From Pelomonas sp. Root1444 (GTDB taxonomy: Bacteria > Pseudomonadota > Gammaproteobacteria > Burkholderiales > Burkholderiaceae_C): a DNA stretch of 64,000 nt. This document shows, piece after piece, positions 7,967-17,956 of the stretch. Each line of letters opens with the position of its first letter. The stretch's first letter is position 1. The stretch covers positions 214,760 through 278,759 of the forward strand of contig NZ_LMFP01000028.1 in assembly GCF_001426885.1 (NCBI RefSeq), given 5' to 3'. The notes under the pieces are model-generated. The model saw only the letters and a program-made list of their open reading frames with translations. It ran no database searches and was not told where the DNA came from. The position numbers and the translations under genes were made by a program.

Positions 7967-8618
7967 ACCGGTCGACGTCCCTGTCTGGGACGGCCTGCTG
8001 CGCGCTTTCCACTGGGCCTTGGTGCTGCTCGTGGGCACCGCCATCGCCACCGGGCTGGCCGGCGGCGACTGGATGGCCTGGCACGCCCGCGCCGGCCAGG
8101 CCATCGCCGCGCTGCTGGCGCTGCGCCTGAGCTGGGGCCTGTGGGGCAGCCGCTACGCGCGCTTCGCGCAGTTCTGGCCCACGCCGGCGCGGCTGGCGGC
8201 ATACCTGCGCGGGCGCTGGCAAAGCCTGGGCCACAACCCGCTGGGCGCGCTGTCGGTGCTGGCGGTGCTGGCCCTGCTGGTCTTCCAGGTGGGCAGCGGC
8301 CTGGCCGGCAACGACGAGATCGCCTTCACCGGCCCGTGGGCCGGCGCCATCGACGAGGACCTGAGCCTGAAGCTGACGAGCTGGCACCGCTTGGCCGCCA
8401 AGGTGCTCTACGTGTGGATAGGCCTGCACCTGCTGGCCATTGCCGTCCATGGCCTCGTCAGGCGCCACCCGCTGCTGCGCGCGATGTGGACGGGCCGGCG
8501 GCCGGGCGACCCGGCCGCGGCGGCCTCACGCGTGCCGGCCTGGCGCGTGGCCGCGTCGCTGCTGCTGGCGGTGGCGGCGGGCGTCGTCGCGGCGTCGCCG
8601 GGCCTCATCGGCTTCTGA
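7944..8618 (+). CDS. Cytochrome b561 domain membrane protein
   Basis: This 224-aa integral membrane protein has the layout of the bacterial cytochrome b561/Ni-Fe hydrogenase b-subunit family: four main helices and one further C-terminal hydrophobic segment. Likely heme-ligand histidines lie in LLRAFHWALVL, MAWHARAG, SWHRLAAK and WIGLHLLAIAVH. Such proteins carry electrons between the quinone pool and a partner. The ATG at 7944 overlaps the rhodanese-like gene by 23 bp and follows a GAGGGA ribosome site. The pairing suggests that the periplasmic protein and this cytochrome work together; no soluble cytochrome partner is encoded beside it. Confidence 0.88.
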   Translation: MSPHVSPEPVDVPVWDGLLRAFHWALVLLVGTAIATGLAGGDWMAWHARAGQAIAALLALRLSWGLWGSRYARFAQFWPTPARLAAYLRGRWQSLGHNPLGALSVLAVLALLVFQVGSGLAGNDEIAFTGPWAGAIDEDLSLKLTSWHRLAAKVLYVWIGLHLLAIAVHGLVRRHPLLRAMWTGRRPGDPAAAASRVPAWRVAASLLLAVAAGVVAASPGLIGF

Positions 8619-8709
8619 AGCTCGCCGGCCGCATAAGCGTTCGCGTTTTGCTTCATTGACCGCGGAAGCCCAGCGCCCTAGCCTTGCCGGCTTTTGCAAG
8701 AGAGCCGAC

Positions 8710-9654
8710 ATGAGCGCCCCTGCCCCCGACGAACTGACCGACATCGTCGACGGCCTGCGCGCTGCGCGCCGGCGCTGGCGCGACGCCCACCGGCGCTGGG
8801 ACACCGACGGCCGCCGCGAGCTGCCCTCGCGCGAGCTGCTGGCCGCCGTCGTCGAGCAACTGGCCGGCGCCCTCTTCCCGATGCGCCTCGGGCCGCCGGA
8901 CCTGCAGCCGGACGGCGAGGACCACTACGTCGGCCACACGCTCGGCATGGCGCTGGCCCGGCTGCGCCAGCAGGTGCGGCTGGAGCTGGGCCACGAGGCG
9001 CGGCTGCGCGGTGCCGAGCCGCCGGCCGAAGGCGCAGCGGCGGCACTCGTCAGCGCCTTCAGCCGGCGCCTGCCCGCCGTGCGCGAGCTGCTGGACAGCG
9101 ACGTCACGGCGGCCTTCCAGGGCGACCCCGCCGCCCGCAGCGTGGACGAGGTGCTGCTGTGCTACCCCGGCCTGCATGCACTGATCAGCCACCGGCTGGC
9201 GCATGAGCTCTACCGGCTCGGCGTGCCGCTGATCGCCCGCGTCATCGCCGAGCTGGCCCACGCGCAGACCGGCATCGACATCCATCCGGGCGCCGAAATC
9301 GGCGCCGGCTGCTTCATCGACCACGGCACCGGCGTCGTCATCGGCGAGACGGCCGTCCTGGGACGCGGCGTGCGGCTGTACCAGAACGTCACGCTGGGGG
9401 CCAAGAGCTTCCAGACGGACGGCGACGGCAACCTGGTGAAGGGCCAGCCGCGCCATCCCATCGTGGAGGACGGGGTGGTGATCTATGCCGGCGCGACGGT
9501 GCTCGGCCGCATCACGCTGGGCCGCGGCTCGGTCATCGGTGGCAACGTCTGGCTGACGCGCAGCGTGCCGCCTGGCAGCCGCATCTCGCAAGCCGACTCG
9601 CAGGCCCACCCACCGGGCGAGCCGCCCTCGGCCTTCCAGTCGCTCACGGCCTGA
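8710..9654 (+). CDS. cysE: Serine O-acetyltransferase (EpsC/CysE type)
   Basis: This 314-aa enzyme transfers acetyl from acetyl-CoA to L-serine, giving O-acetylserine for cysteine synthesis. An alpha-helical N-terminal domain is followed by a left-handed beta-helix of hexapeptide repeats (IHPGAEIGAGCFIDHGTG, VVIGETAVLGRGV, AGATVLGRITLGRGSVIGGNVW). His205 in DHGTG is the expected catalytic base. The length fits the EpsC-type subgroup rather than the 270-aa enteric CysE. It sits between cytochrome b561 and a sigma-54 activator. In pseudomonads similar genes belong to sulfur-starvation clusters, so this may be an inducible second copy (inference). Confidence 0.92.
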   Translation: MSAPAPDELTDIVDGLRAARRRWRDAHRRWDTDGRRELPSRELLAAVVEQLAGALFPMRLGPPDLQPDGEDHYVGHTLGMALARLRQQVRLELGHEARLRGAEPPAEGAAAALVSAFSRRLPAVRELLDSDVTAAFQGDPAARSVDEVLLCYPGLHALISHRLAHELYRLGVPLIARVIAELAHAQTGIDIHPGAEIGAGCFIDHGTGVVIGETAVLGRGVRLYQNVTLGAKSFQTDGDGNLVKGQPRHPIVEDGVVIYAGATVLGRITLGRGSVIGGNVWLTRSVPPGSRISQADSQAHPPGEPPSAFQSLTA

Positions 9655-9733
9655 GCCCTCGCGCCAGAACGCATATCCATCTGCGCAAAGCGGCGTTCAC
9701 GCGCAGGCCGGCGCTGCCTAGAGTGGCAGCCCA

Positions 9734-10846
<1,113 letters not shown>

Positions 10847-10931
10847 ATGAGCTAACGCGAAAAGCTTAGTTCTCGCTCCGCCGGGTGCTGCGCACACTGG
10901 CCTCGTCCATCAGATCTCTCCCACCGCACCG

Positions 10932-11732
10932 ATGAACTCATCCACCTTCGCCCGCCGCGCCCTCGCGCCCCTTGGCCTGCTTCTGGCCGCCACCGCTGCA
11001 CAGGCCCAGGGCGGCGACAGCCCCTACGGCATCGCCTCGGTCTGGGCAAACAGCGACGCCGTCACCAAGGCCGTGCTCTTCACCCTTGTCGCGATGAGCG
11101 CCGGCAGCTGGTACGTCATCATCACGAAACTGCTGCAGCAGGCCCGCCTGGGCGCGCAGTCGCGCGCGGCGCAGAAGGACTTCTGGAGCGCCGGCACCGT
11201 CAAGGCAGGCGCCGAGAAGCTGGCCGCCAACAGCCCCTTCCGCTACATCGCCGAGGCCAGCCTGGAAGCCACCCAGCGCCATCACGGCCTGCGCGCCAAG
11301 GTCGATTTCGCCGACTGGGTGGACCTGTCCCTGCACCGCGCCACCGAGCGCGTGCAGCGCCAGCTCTCCACCGGCCTGAGCGTGCTCGCCACCGTGGGCT
11401 CCACGTCGCCCTTCGTCGGCCTGCTCGGCACGGTCTGGGGCATCTATCACGCCCTCACCGCCATCGGCGTGGCGGGTCAGGCGTCCATCGACAAGGTGGC
11501 CGGCCCGGTCGGAGAGGCGCTGATCATGACGGCCATCGGCCTGGCGGTCGCCGTGCCTGCCGTGCTGGGCTACAACGCGCTGCTGCGCCGCAATGCGCTG
11601 GTGCTGGACGACGTGCGCGACTTCTCCGGCGAGCTGCACTCCGTGCTGCTGGGTTCGGGCCATGAAGAACCCGCCGCCGAGCCGCAACACCCGCAGCCGC
11701 AGCCCGCAGGCCTCAGCCCGGCGCTGGCCTGA
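10932..11732 (+). CDS. exbB: ExbB proton-channel subunit
   Basis: This 266-aa protein belongs to the MotA/TolQ/ExbB family. It begins with a signal-like hydrophobic stretch ending in AAQAQ, then has three membrane helices in the usual pattern: one near residues 35-60 and two in the C-terminal half (VLATVGSTSPFVGLLGTVWGI and ALIMTAIGLAVAVPAVLGYNAL). The conserved GLLGTVWGI and AIGLAVAVPA segments identify it. With ExbD it uses the proton gradient to energise TonB. It leads a four-gene run exbB-exbD-exbD-tonB on the same strand, 85 bp after the sigma-54 activator gene. Confidence 0.93.
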   Translation: MNSSTFARRALAPLGLLLAATAAQAQGGDSPYGIASVWANSDAVTKAVLFTLVAMSAGSWYVIITKLLQQARLGAQSRAAQKDFWSAGTVKAGAEKLAANSPFRYIAEASLEATQRHHGLRAKVDFADWVDLSLHRATERVQRQLSTGLSVLATVGSTSPFVGLLGTVWGIYHALTAIGVAGQASIDKVAGPVGEALIMTAIGLAVAVPAVLGYNALLRRNALVLDDVRDFSGELHSVLLGSGHEEPAAEPQHPQPQPAGLSPALA

Positions 11733-11756
11733 CCGACGAAGGGCGAGGCTCACGCC

Positions 11757-12182
11757 ATGGCCATCCAGATCGCGCAAGGCCCCGACGAGGCGGTCTCGTC
11801 CATCAACACGACGCCGCTCGTCGACGTCATGCTGGTGTTGCTCATCATCTTCCTCATCACCATCCCGGTCGTGAACTTCTCGGTGCCGGTGGAGCTGCCG
11901 CACCAGCGCAACGAGGTGCGCGAGAGCCAGCCCAAGGACGTCGTCGTGACGGTGGACCGCCAAGGCCGCCTCTACTGGTTCGACGCGCCGGTGGCCAACC
12001 AGGCCGTGCTGTTCGAGCGCCTGAAGGGCATCGCCCAGCAGCAGCCCCAGCCCGAGCTGCATCTGCGCGGCGACGCCGGCAGCGACTACGCGCCCATCGG
12101 CCGCGTGCTGCTGGCCGCGCAGCGCGCCGGCATCGCCAAGGTCGGCTTCATCACCGAACCGCCGATCCGCAGCACGCCATGA
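11757..12182 (+). CDS. exbD: ExbD biopolymer transport protein, first copy
   Basis: This 141-aa protein has one N-terminal membrane helix (VDVMLVLLIIFLITIPVVNF) and a periplasmic domain of the ExbD/TolR type. The motif SSINTTPLVDVMLVLLI carries the membrane Asp expected to take part in proton conduction. It starts 24 bp after exbB and overlaps the second exbD by 4 bp (ATGA), which implies translational coupling. It is not a duplicate of its neighbour: the two differ clearly outside the membrane motif. Confidence 0.93.
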   Translation: MAIQIAQGPDEAVSSINTTPLVDVMLVLLIIFLITIPVVNFSVPVELPHQRNEVRESQPKDVVVTVDRQGRLYWFDAPVANQAVLFERLKGIAQQQPQPELHLRGDAGSDYAPIGRVLLAAQRAGIAKVGFITEPPIRSTP

Positions 12183-12637
12183 GCACCTCACCGCTGAAGA
12201 AGGCAGCCCGCGCGCGTCGCCAGGTCACCACCGCCCTGCCCGTGCCGGACATCAACACCACGCCCCTCATCGACGTGATGCTGGTGCTGCTGGTCATGCT
12301 CATCATCACCATCCCGGTCCAGCTGCACAGCGTCAACCTCAACCTGCCGATCGCCCCGCCCGCCGCGCCGCCGCCGGCGCCGCCCGAGGTCGTTCGCATC
12401 GACATCGCGCCCGGCGACATCGTGAGCTGGAACGGCGAGGCCGTTGCCGACGACGCCGCGTTGCGCGAACGCCTGGCCGCCGCCGGCGCGCAAGGCACCC
12501 AGCCCGAGGTGCACGTGCGCCCGCAGCCGGGCGCCAGGTACGACCGCTTCGCCGCCGTCATGACGGCGGCCAACCAGGCGGGGCTCACCAAGCTCGGCGT
12601 CGTCGGCAGCGAGCAGTTCCTGGACGACTCGCAGTAG
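12179..12637 (+). CDS. exbD: ExbD biopolymer transport protein, second copy
   Basis: This 152-aa ExbD/TolR family protein has the same design as its upstream neighbour: the membrane motif DINTTPLIDVMLVLLVMLIITIP with the conserved Asp, a Pro/Ala-rich linker (APPAAPPPAPPE) and a small periplasmic domain. Systems with two different ExbD proteins are known in xanthomonads and other bacteria, where the extra ExbD is needed only for some receptors. The start overlaps the first exbD (ATGA), and tonB follows after 12 bp. Confidence 0.93.
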   Translation: MSTSPLKKAARARRQVTTALPVPDINTTPLIDVMLVLLVMLIITIPVQLHSVNLNLPIAPPAAPPPAPPEVVRIDIAPGDIVSWNGEAVADDAALRERLAAAGAQGTQPEVHVRPQPGARYDRFAAVMTAANQAGLTKLGVVGSEQFLDDSQ

Positions 12638-12649
12638 GAGATTCAATCC

Positions 12650-13417
12650 ATGAGTGCAGTTCTTTCCCCCGGCATCTCCGGCGGCCTGACGCTGGACGAC
12701 AGCCGCCCGCCACCGCGGCGGCTGGTGCCGCCGGCACCACCCCTGCCGGCCTCCGGTGCCAGGCGCTCGCGGCTGCAGCCGCCGTCCAGCGGCAACCGCG
12801 GCACTGGCATCGCCGTCGTTGTCGGCCTGCATGTGCTGCTGGGCTGGGGCCTGAGCAGCGGCCTGGCCACGAAGGCGGTCCAAGTCATCAAGAAGCCCAT
12901 CGAGATGGCCCTCCTGACCGAACCGGCGCCACCACCGCCCCCGCCGCCACCGCCGCCCAAGGTCGTGAAGATCGAGCCGATGCAGAAGGTGGCGCCGCCG
13001 CCCGCCTACGTGCCGCCGCCCGAGATCGCACCCGCCGTCACACCACCCCCCGCACCCATCCAGGTCGTGCAGGCCACGCCGCCCAAGGAGCCGGTCGTGG
13101 TGGCCGCCGCACCCGCACCGGCGCCTGCACCGCCCCCGCAGCCGGCCCCGGCCGTCGTCAAGCGCGAGATCAGCCTGGCCTGCCCGGGCTACGAGGCCGT
13201 GCTGGCTTCGGCGTTGGAAGAAGCCATCGAGCGCGTGGGCATCCGCGGCACGGTGCAGACCCTCATCAAGATCCGCGGCACGCAGGTCGTCGAGGTGACG
13301 CCGCAGTCCGGCCCCAAGGAGTACTACAAGTACGTCCAGGCTGCCGTGAAGCGCATGCGCTGCACGGCCGGCGGCGCGGACGAAGTGCAGGTCGCCCTGC
13401 CCGTCATCTTCTCGTGA
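12650..13417 (+). CDS. tonB: TonB energy transducer
   Basis: This 255-aa protein has the TonB plan: a cytoplasmic N-terminus of about 45 residues, one membrane helix (IAVVVGLHVLLGWGLSSGLA), a long proline-rich periplasm-spanning region starting with an unbroken run of ten prolines near residue 92, and a C-terminal domain (about 175-255) that would contact receptor TonB boxes. The C-terminal domain contains two Cys (LACPGYEA and MRCTAGG) that could form a disulfide. It is the last gene of the exbB-exbD-exbD-tonB run and converges on the GH88-like gene 39 bp further on. Confidence 0.88.
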   Translation: MSAVLSPGISGGLTLDDSRPPPRRLVPPAPPLPASGARRSRLQPPSSGNRGTGIAVVVGLHVLLGWGLSSGLATKAVQVIKKPIEMALLTEPAPPPPPPPPPPKVVKIEPMQKVAPPPAYVPPPEIAPAVTPPPAPIQVVQATPPKEPVVVAAAPAPAPAPPPQPAPAVVKREISLACPGYEAVLASALEEAIERVGIRGTVQTLIKIRGTQVVEVTPQSGPKEYYKYVQAAVKRMRCTAGGADEVQVALPVIFS

Positions 13418-13433
13418 TGCGCTGATCCCCTGG

Positions 13434-13453
13434 GCGCCCCGGCGGGCCGGCGC
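13434..13453. terminator. GC-rich hairpin between convergent genes
   Basis: GCGCC at 13434-13438 pairs with GGCGC at 13449-13453 around a GC-rich centre that can pair further. It lies in the short gap between tonB and the convergent GH88-like gene and could serve as a two-way stop signal. There is no T-run, so the call is weak. Confidence 0.3.
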
Positions 13454-13456
13454 GGT

Positions 13457-14482
13457 TCACGGCTGCGCCGCCAGGGCTGCGTGCATGACCATCGCCGCCG
13501 CCCTGTCATCCAAGCCGCCGAGCATCGGCCGCTGCAGGTAGAACGCCACCGTCGGCCCCGCCGGCGTGCTGGCGCAGACGTCGCGGAAGCCCCCATCGGC
13601 ATCGACTCTCGCGGCGATGCCCGCCCATCCGCGCTGGATCGCGGGCCCGACCTCCGCCTTCTCCACCCAGCCCTGCCCGGCTGCCAGGCTCAGCGCGGTG
13701 ATGCTCATTGCGGTCACGGTCAGCTCGGGTGCGGCGTCCGGCACGTCCAGCACCTGGCGCCACAGCCCGCCCTCACCCTGCAGCGGCAGCAGCGCGCGCA
13801 GGTGCGCCAGCAGCCGCTCACGCAGCGGTGCCACCGTGGCCGGTGGCAGGCCCTGCAGCGGGCCAGCCAGCGCATGGGCCAGCGCCAGTGACGCGAAGCC
13901 GTTGCCACGCCCCCAGGCGACGGGCGAGCCCACAGCGTGGTCGAAGAGGCCATCGGGCCGCTGCAGGCGTTCGGCCAAACCCTGCAGCGTGCCCGCCAGG
14001 GCCTCGGCAGCGCGCGCCTGCTCGGGCGCCGGCAGCAGCGGCAGGCTGCAGCCGAGCAGCAGCGTGGCCATGAAGAGGTCGTCGGTCCATGGCCGCAGGC
14101 CGGCCAGCCGCAGGCCTCGCGGCGTGTCGGCCAGTGCGGCGCGAACGGCGTCGCATGCCAGCTTGTGGCACGCCACGTCGCCATCGATGCGTGCGGCTTC
14201 GGCAAAGGCGGCGTAACCGGCGCGCTGCGGCCAGTCGGGGTGTGGGGGCGCGGCCCGGGCGGCATCGCGCCAGCTGTGCAGCGCCTGCTGGCTGGCCGGC
14301 GGCAGTGCGCCGCCTGGGCTCAGGCGGCGCTGGGCCGACAGGATGAGCGCCGACACATAGCCCAGTGACGGCTTGACGGGGTAGACGGCGGCCAGCCGGC
14401 TCGCGGTGGCCAGCGGCGCTTGTGCACGCGCCAGGGCCGGGCTGGCCAAGGCGGCGAGCAGCAGATGGCGGCGTGTGGACAT
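13457..14482 (-). CDS. GH88/GH105-like secreted glycoside hydrolase
   Basis: This 341-aa protein has an N-terminal signal sequence (LLLAALASPALARAQA) and the alpha/alpha-barrel signatures of unsaturated glucuronyl or rhamnogalacturonyl hydrolases: LRPWTDDLFMATLLL, RPDGLFDHAVGSPVAWGRGN, LWRQVLD and a C-terminal GFRDVCAS. Such enzymes remove 4,5-unsaturated uronic acids left by polysaccharide lyases. I chose the ATG at 14482 because the signal peptide starts there; the frame continues upstream into ccmI. Only 10 bp separate it from the end of ccmI, so it is probably read from the ccm operon, an odd place for a sugar enzyme. No lyase or sugar transporter is near it. Confidence 0.75.
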   Translation of the reverse strand: MSTRRHLLLAALASPALARAQAPLATASRLAAVYPVKPSLGYVSALILSAQRRLSPGGALPPASQQALHSWRDAARAAPPHPDWPQRAGYAAFAEAARIDGDVACHKLACDAVRAALADTPRGLRLAGLRPWTDDLFMATLLLGCSLPLLPAPEQARAAEALAGTLQGLAERLQRPDGLFDHAVGSPVAWGRGNGFASLALAHALAGPLQGLPPATVAPLRERLLAHLRALLPLQGEGGLWRQVLDVPDAAPELTVTAMSITALSLAAGQGWVEKAEVGPAIQRGWAGIAARVDADGGFRDVCASTPAGPTVAFYLQRPMLGGLDDRAAAMVMHAALAAQP

Positions 14483-14492
14483 GAGGCTCAGC

Positions 14493-15131
14493 CTACCGGC
14501 CGCCGTCCAGCTGCTTGAGGTTCTCGCGTGCCTGCTGCGCCACGTCGCTTTGCGCAGGCGCCTCGGCCTGCACGCGCAACCAGTAGCCGCGGGCGGCGGC
14601 CGCGTCTCCTTGCTCCTGCGCCGCCGCGCCCAACAGGGCCAGCGCCGGCACATGCCGCGCATCGAGCGCCAGCGCGCGCTTCAGCAGCGCTTCGGGTTCG
14701 CCGGCCAGCCCCTGCCCCCGCACCAGCGCGAGCGTGACGGCATGCTGGCTCAGCACCTGCGCGTCATCGGGCCGCAAGCGCTCGAGTTGCACATAGGCCG
14801 GCAACGCGTCCTGCGGGCGGCCGAGCTGCTCATAGGCGCGGGCCAGCAAGGCCCAGCCTTGCGCGTCGTCGGGTGCGCGCTGCAGCCGGTCGGCAAGGCG
14901 TTGCACCATCTGCTGAACCGGCTCGGCCGGATTGGCGGTGGACGGCGGCTGGATGGCCTCGGGGCGGCCCAGCTGGGCATACAGCAGCCCGGCGGCCAGC
15001 GGCAGCGCCAGGCCCAGCGCAAGCACGGTGCGCCAGGCGCGCGGTGCGTCGCGGCCGGCGAGCAGCGCCGGTGCCAGCGGCAGCAGCGCAGCCAGCGTCA
15101 ACGCGGCTGCGGCGAGGATGAACGGGGTCAT
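14493..15131 (-). CDS. ccmI: CcmI, TPR protein of cytochrome c maturation
   Basis: This 212-aa protein has two N-terminal membrane helices (MTPFILAAAALTLAALLPLAP and TVLALGLALPLAAGLLYAQ) and a TPR domain over about residues 75-205 (AQGWALLARAYEQLGRPQDALPAY, HVPALALLGAAAQEQGDAAAARGYW). CcmI presents apocytochrome c to the CcmF-CcmH heme ligation complex. The start ATG at 15131 overlaps the ccmH stop by 4 bp (ATGA). It is shorter than many CcmI proteins and appears to keep only part of the TPR array. It is the last ccm gene before the GH88-like gene. Confidence 0.87.
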   Translation of the reverse strand: MTPFILAAAALTLAALLPLAPALLAGRDAPRAWRTVLALGLALPLAAGLLYAQLGRPEAIQPPSTANPAEPVQQMVQRLADRLQRAPDDAQGWALLARAYEQLGRPQDALPAYVQLERLRPDDAQVLSQHAVTLALVRGQGLAGEPEALLKRALALDARHVPALALLGAAAQEQGDAAAARGYWLRVQAEAPAQSDVAQQARENLKQLDGGR

Positions 15132-15508
15132 GACAGGTCTTTGTGTTCGCGGCGCTTGCCCGGCCGGCCACGTCGCCAGTAGACGAGGCCGCCCAGCGCC
15201 AGCAAGGCCAGCGGGCCGAACCACAACGCCACCGTGCCGGCATGCAGTTCCGGGCGCAGGAGCACCTGCTCGCCATAGCGCCGCACGAGTTCGGCCCGGA
15301 GCTCGCCTTCGCTGCGGCCCGCAGCCAGGCCTTCGCGCAGGTGGGCCTTCATGTCCACGGCCAGCGGCGCCTGGGACTCCGCGACGCTCTGGCCCTGGCA
15401 GACGACGCAGCGCAGTTCGCGCGCCAGGCGTTCGACCCGGTCCTCCAAGTCTGCTGCCTGCGCGGCCCAGGCGGCGCCGAGCAGCGCGGCGACCAGCAGC
15501 CTACGCAC
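15128..15508 (-). CDS. ccmH: CcmH, apocytochrome thiol reductant
   Basis: This 126-aa protein has a signal peptide (MRRLLVAALLGAAWAAQA), the family motif LRCVVCQ with the redox pair Cys34 and Cys37, and a C-terminal membrane anchor (WFGPLALLALGGLVYW). CcmH keeps apocytochrome CxxCH thiols reduced for heme attachment and works with CcmG and CcmF. It overlaps ccmG by 8 bp and ccmI by 4 bp. Confidence 0.93.
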   Translation of the reverse strand: MRRLLVAALLGAAWAAQAADLEDRVERLARELRCVVCQGQSVAESQAPLAVDMKAHLREGLAAGRSEGELRAELVRRYGEQVLLRPELHAGTVALWFGPLALLALGGLVYWRRGRPGKRREHKDLS

Positions 15509-16022
15509 GCTTGAGCCTTCCGATGAGCGGCAGCAGGCGCTGCTGCAGGTCGTCCGCCGTCACGGGCCCGGCATGGCGCAGGCGCACGATGCCGCGGCGG
15601 TCGATGACGAAGGTCTCGGGCACGCCCGTCACGCCCCAGGCCAGGCTGCCGCGGCCCTGCGGGTCGAGCAGCGTGGCGGCGTACGGGTTGCCGTGGCGCT
15701 TCAGGAAGGCGGCGGCGGCGTCCTGGCTGTCGCGGTAGTCCAGCCCGACGACGCGCACGCCGCCCTGCTCGGCCAGCTGGCCCAGCACGGGCAGTTCGGC
15801 GCGGCAGGGTGCGCACCAGGAGGCGAAGACGTTGAGCACCCAGACCTCGCCTTGCGGCGTGGGCGCGCCGCCTTCCAGGCGCTGCAGGTCCAGCACCGGC
15901 GCCGGCGTGCCGATCAGCGGCGAGGTGGGCTCGGCATGGGCGTCGCGCTGCAGCAGGCTGCGGCCGAGCAGGCCGACCAGTGCAGTGGCGGCCAGCAGGG
16001 GCAATGCGGCGGTGGGTCTCAT
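15501..16022 (-). CDS. ccmG: CcmG/DsbE periplasmic thioredoxin
   Basis: This 173-aa membrane-anchored thioredoxin has an N-terminal helix (ALPLLAATALVGLLGRSLL) and the active site WCAPC (Cys70 and Cys73) within WVLNVFASWCAPCRAELPVL. The conserved cis-Pro segment GVTGVPETFVIDRRG follows. It passes electrons from the inner-membrane thiol donor to CcmH or directly to apocytochrome. It overlaps ccmF by 4 bp (ATGA) and ccmH by 8 bp. Confidence 0.94.
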   Translation of the reverse strand: MRPTAALPLLAATALVGLLGRSLLQRDAHAEPTSPLIGTPAPVLDLQRLEGGAPTPQGEVWVLNVFASWCAPCRAELPVLGQLAEQGGVRVVGLDYRDSQDAAAAFLKRHGNPYAATLLDPQGRGSLAWGVTGVPETFVIDRRGIVRLRHAGPVTADDLQQRLLPLIGRLKRA

Positions 16023-17956
16023 GGTGTCGATGGAAGGGGTTGGACCAAGGGCGGCGGCTCGACCTCGGGGGCTGTGCGGACCCGCGGGCGGCGTGCGACC
16101 ACGCCCCAGAGGCCACCAGCCGTCATGGCCAGCACACCGGCCCAGACCCAGCTCATGAAGGGCTTGACCTGCACGCGCAGCGCCCAGCGGCCGTCGGCGC
16201 CGGCCTCGCCCAGGCTCACGTAGACGTCGCGCCAGGCGCCGCGCGAGATGGCGGCTTCGGTCATGGCCATCTGGCGGCGGCCGTAGACGCGCTTCTCGGG
16301 TGCCAGCAGCAGCGGCTCGCCGCCGCGGTGCCAGGCGAGCGTGGCCCGCGCGGCACGGTAGTTGGGGCCGTCCACCGCGTCCAGCGCCTGGAAGCGCAGC
16401 ACGTGTCCGGCGACGCTGGCCTGCTCGCCAGGCGCCAGTTGCAGGTCATGCGACTGCTCCAGGCTGCGCACCAGCGTCACGCCCAGCACGAAGATGGCGA
16501 CGCCCGCATGCGCCAGCCACAGCGGCAGGCCGTGGCGCCAGGCGGTGCGTTGCGACCAGGCCAGGGCCAGCGTGCCGCCCAACGCCCACAGGCCGGCGGC
16601 GATGCCGGCCGCCATCCACAGCGAGCCCTGCAGGCCCAGGGCGAGCGCCGCGGCGGCCACCAGCGAGGCGGCGGCCAACGGCAGCAGGGGCCGCAACTGC
16701 GGCATTACGGCCAGCTTCCAGCGCGCCAGCGGGCCGATGACCATCAGGGCCACCAGCGGCAGCATCAGGGGCGGGAAGACGGTGTCGAAGTAAGGCGCGC
16801 CCACCGACAGCTTCACGCCCCCCAGCACCTCGGCCGCCAGCGGGTAGAGCGTGCCGAGCAGCACCGTGGCCGTGGCGGTGGCCAGCAGCAGGTTGTTGAG
16901 CAGCAGCAGCGACTCGCGCGAGCCGAAGGCGAAGCGCTCGGCCGGCGGCGCACGGTGCGCCCGCCAGGCATAGAGCGCGAGCGAGCCACCCACCGCGGCG
17001 GCCAGCAAGGCGAGGATGAAGAGGCCGCGTGCGGGGTCGCTGGCAAACGCATGGACCGAGCTGACCACGCCCGAGCGCACGAGGAAGGTGCCCAGCAGCG
17101 ACAGCGAGAAAGCCAGCAGCGCCAGCAGCACGCTCCAGCGCAGGAAGCCGGGGCGCTTCTCGGCCACGGCCAGCGAGTGGATCAATGCCGTGCCCAGCAG
17201 CCAGGGCATGAAGGCCGCGTTCTCGACCGCGTCCCAGAACCAGAACCCGCCCCAGCCCAGCTCGTAGTAGGCCCAGAAGCTGCCCAGGCCGATGCCCGCC
17301 GTCAGCGCCGACCAGGCGGCCAGCACCCAGGGCCGCGCCCAGCGCGTCCAGCGCGGCGAGAGCTCGTCCTCCAGCAAGGCCGCCACCGCGAACGCGAAGC
17401 CCACGGCGAAGCCGACGTAGCCCATGTAGAGCAGCGGCGGGTGCGCGGCCATGCCGGGGTCCTGCAGCAGTGGGTTGAGGTCGCGGCCGTCCGGCGGCGC
17501 CGGCAGCAGGCGGCCGAACGGGTTGGACGTGAAGGCGATGAAGGCCAGGAAGCCGGCGGCCACCAGCCCGAGCACGCCTTGCACGCGCGCCGCGAACGCT
17601 GCCGGCAAGCCGGCGCTGCGGGCGGCGACCAGCGCGCTCCAGCCGGCGAGCATCCACACCCACAGCAGCAGCGAGCCCTCGTGGCCGCCCCAGCTGGCGG
17701 TGATGCGGTAGCCCAGCGGCAGCTCCTGGCTGGCGTGGGCGGCGACATAGGCGATGGAGGTGTCCACCTGCACGAAGCCCGCGATGAGCGAGGTCAGCGC
17801 CGTGCTGGTCAGGCCGAAGCCCACGCCCGCCAGTGGGCGGGCGAGTGCCATCCAGCGCAGGTCACCGCGCTGCGCACCCCACAGCGGCAGCACCGCCTGC
17901 ACCAGCGCCGCGGCGAGCGCGAGCAGCAGCGCGAACTGCCCGATTTCGCCGGTCAT
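16019..17956 (-). CDS. ccmF: CcmF heme lyase subunit
   Basis: This 645-aa polytopic membrane protein is the core of the heme ligase that joins heme from CcmE to apocytochrome c. It has more than a dozen hydrophobic segments and the WWD-type periplasmic signature in [23 protein letters not shown]. The large C-terminal periplasmic loop (RDVYVSLGE) is also present. Length is normal for the family. Its ends overlap ccmE and ccmG by 4 bp each. Confidence 0.95.
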   Translation of the reverse strand: MTGEIGQFALLLALAAALVQAVLPLWGAQRGDLRWMALARPLAGVGFGLTSTALTSLIAGFVQVDTSIAYVAAHASQELPLGYRITASWGGHEGSLLLWVWMLAGWSALVAARSAGLPAAFAARVQGVLGLVAAGFLAFIAFTSNPFGRLLPAPPDGRDLNPLLQDPGMAAHPPLLYMGYVGFAVGFAFAVAALLEDELSPRWTRWARPWVLAAWSALTAGIGLGSFWAYYELGWGGFWFWDAVENAAFMPWLLGTALIHSLAVAEKRPGFLRWSVLLALLAFSLSLLGTFLVRSGVVSSVHAFASDPARGLFILALLAAAVGGSLALYAWRAHRAPPAERFAFGSRESLLLLNNLLLATATATVLLGTLYPLAAEVLGGVKLSVGAPYFDTVFPPLMLPLVALMVIGPLARWKLAVMPQLRPLLPLAAASLVAAAALALGLQGSLWMAAGIAAGLWALGGTLALAWSQRTAWRHGLPLWLAHAGVAIFVLGVTLVRSLEQSHDLQLAPGEQASVAGHVLRFQALDAVDGPNYRAARATLAWHRGGEPLLLAPEKRVYGRRQMAMTEAAISRGAWRDVYVSLGEAGADGRWALRVQVKPFMSWVWAGVLAMTAGGLWGVVARRPRVRTAPEVEPPPLVQPLPSTP

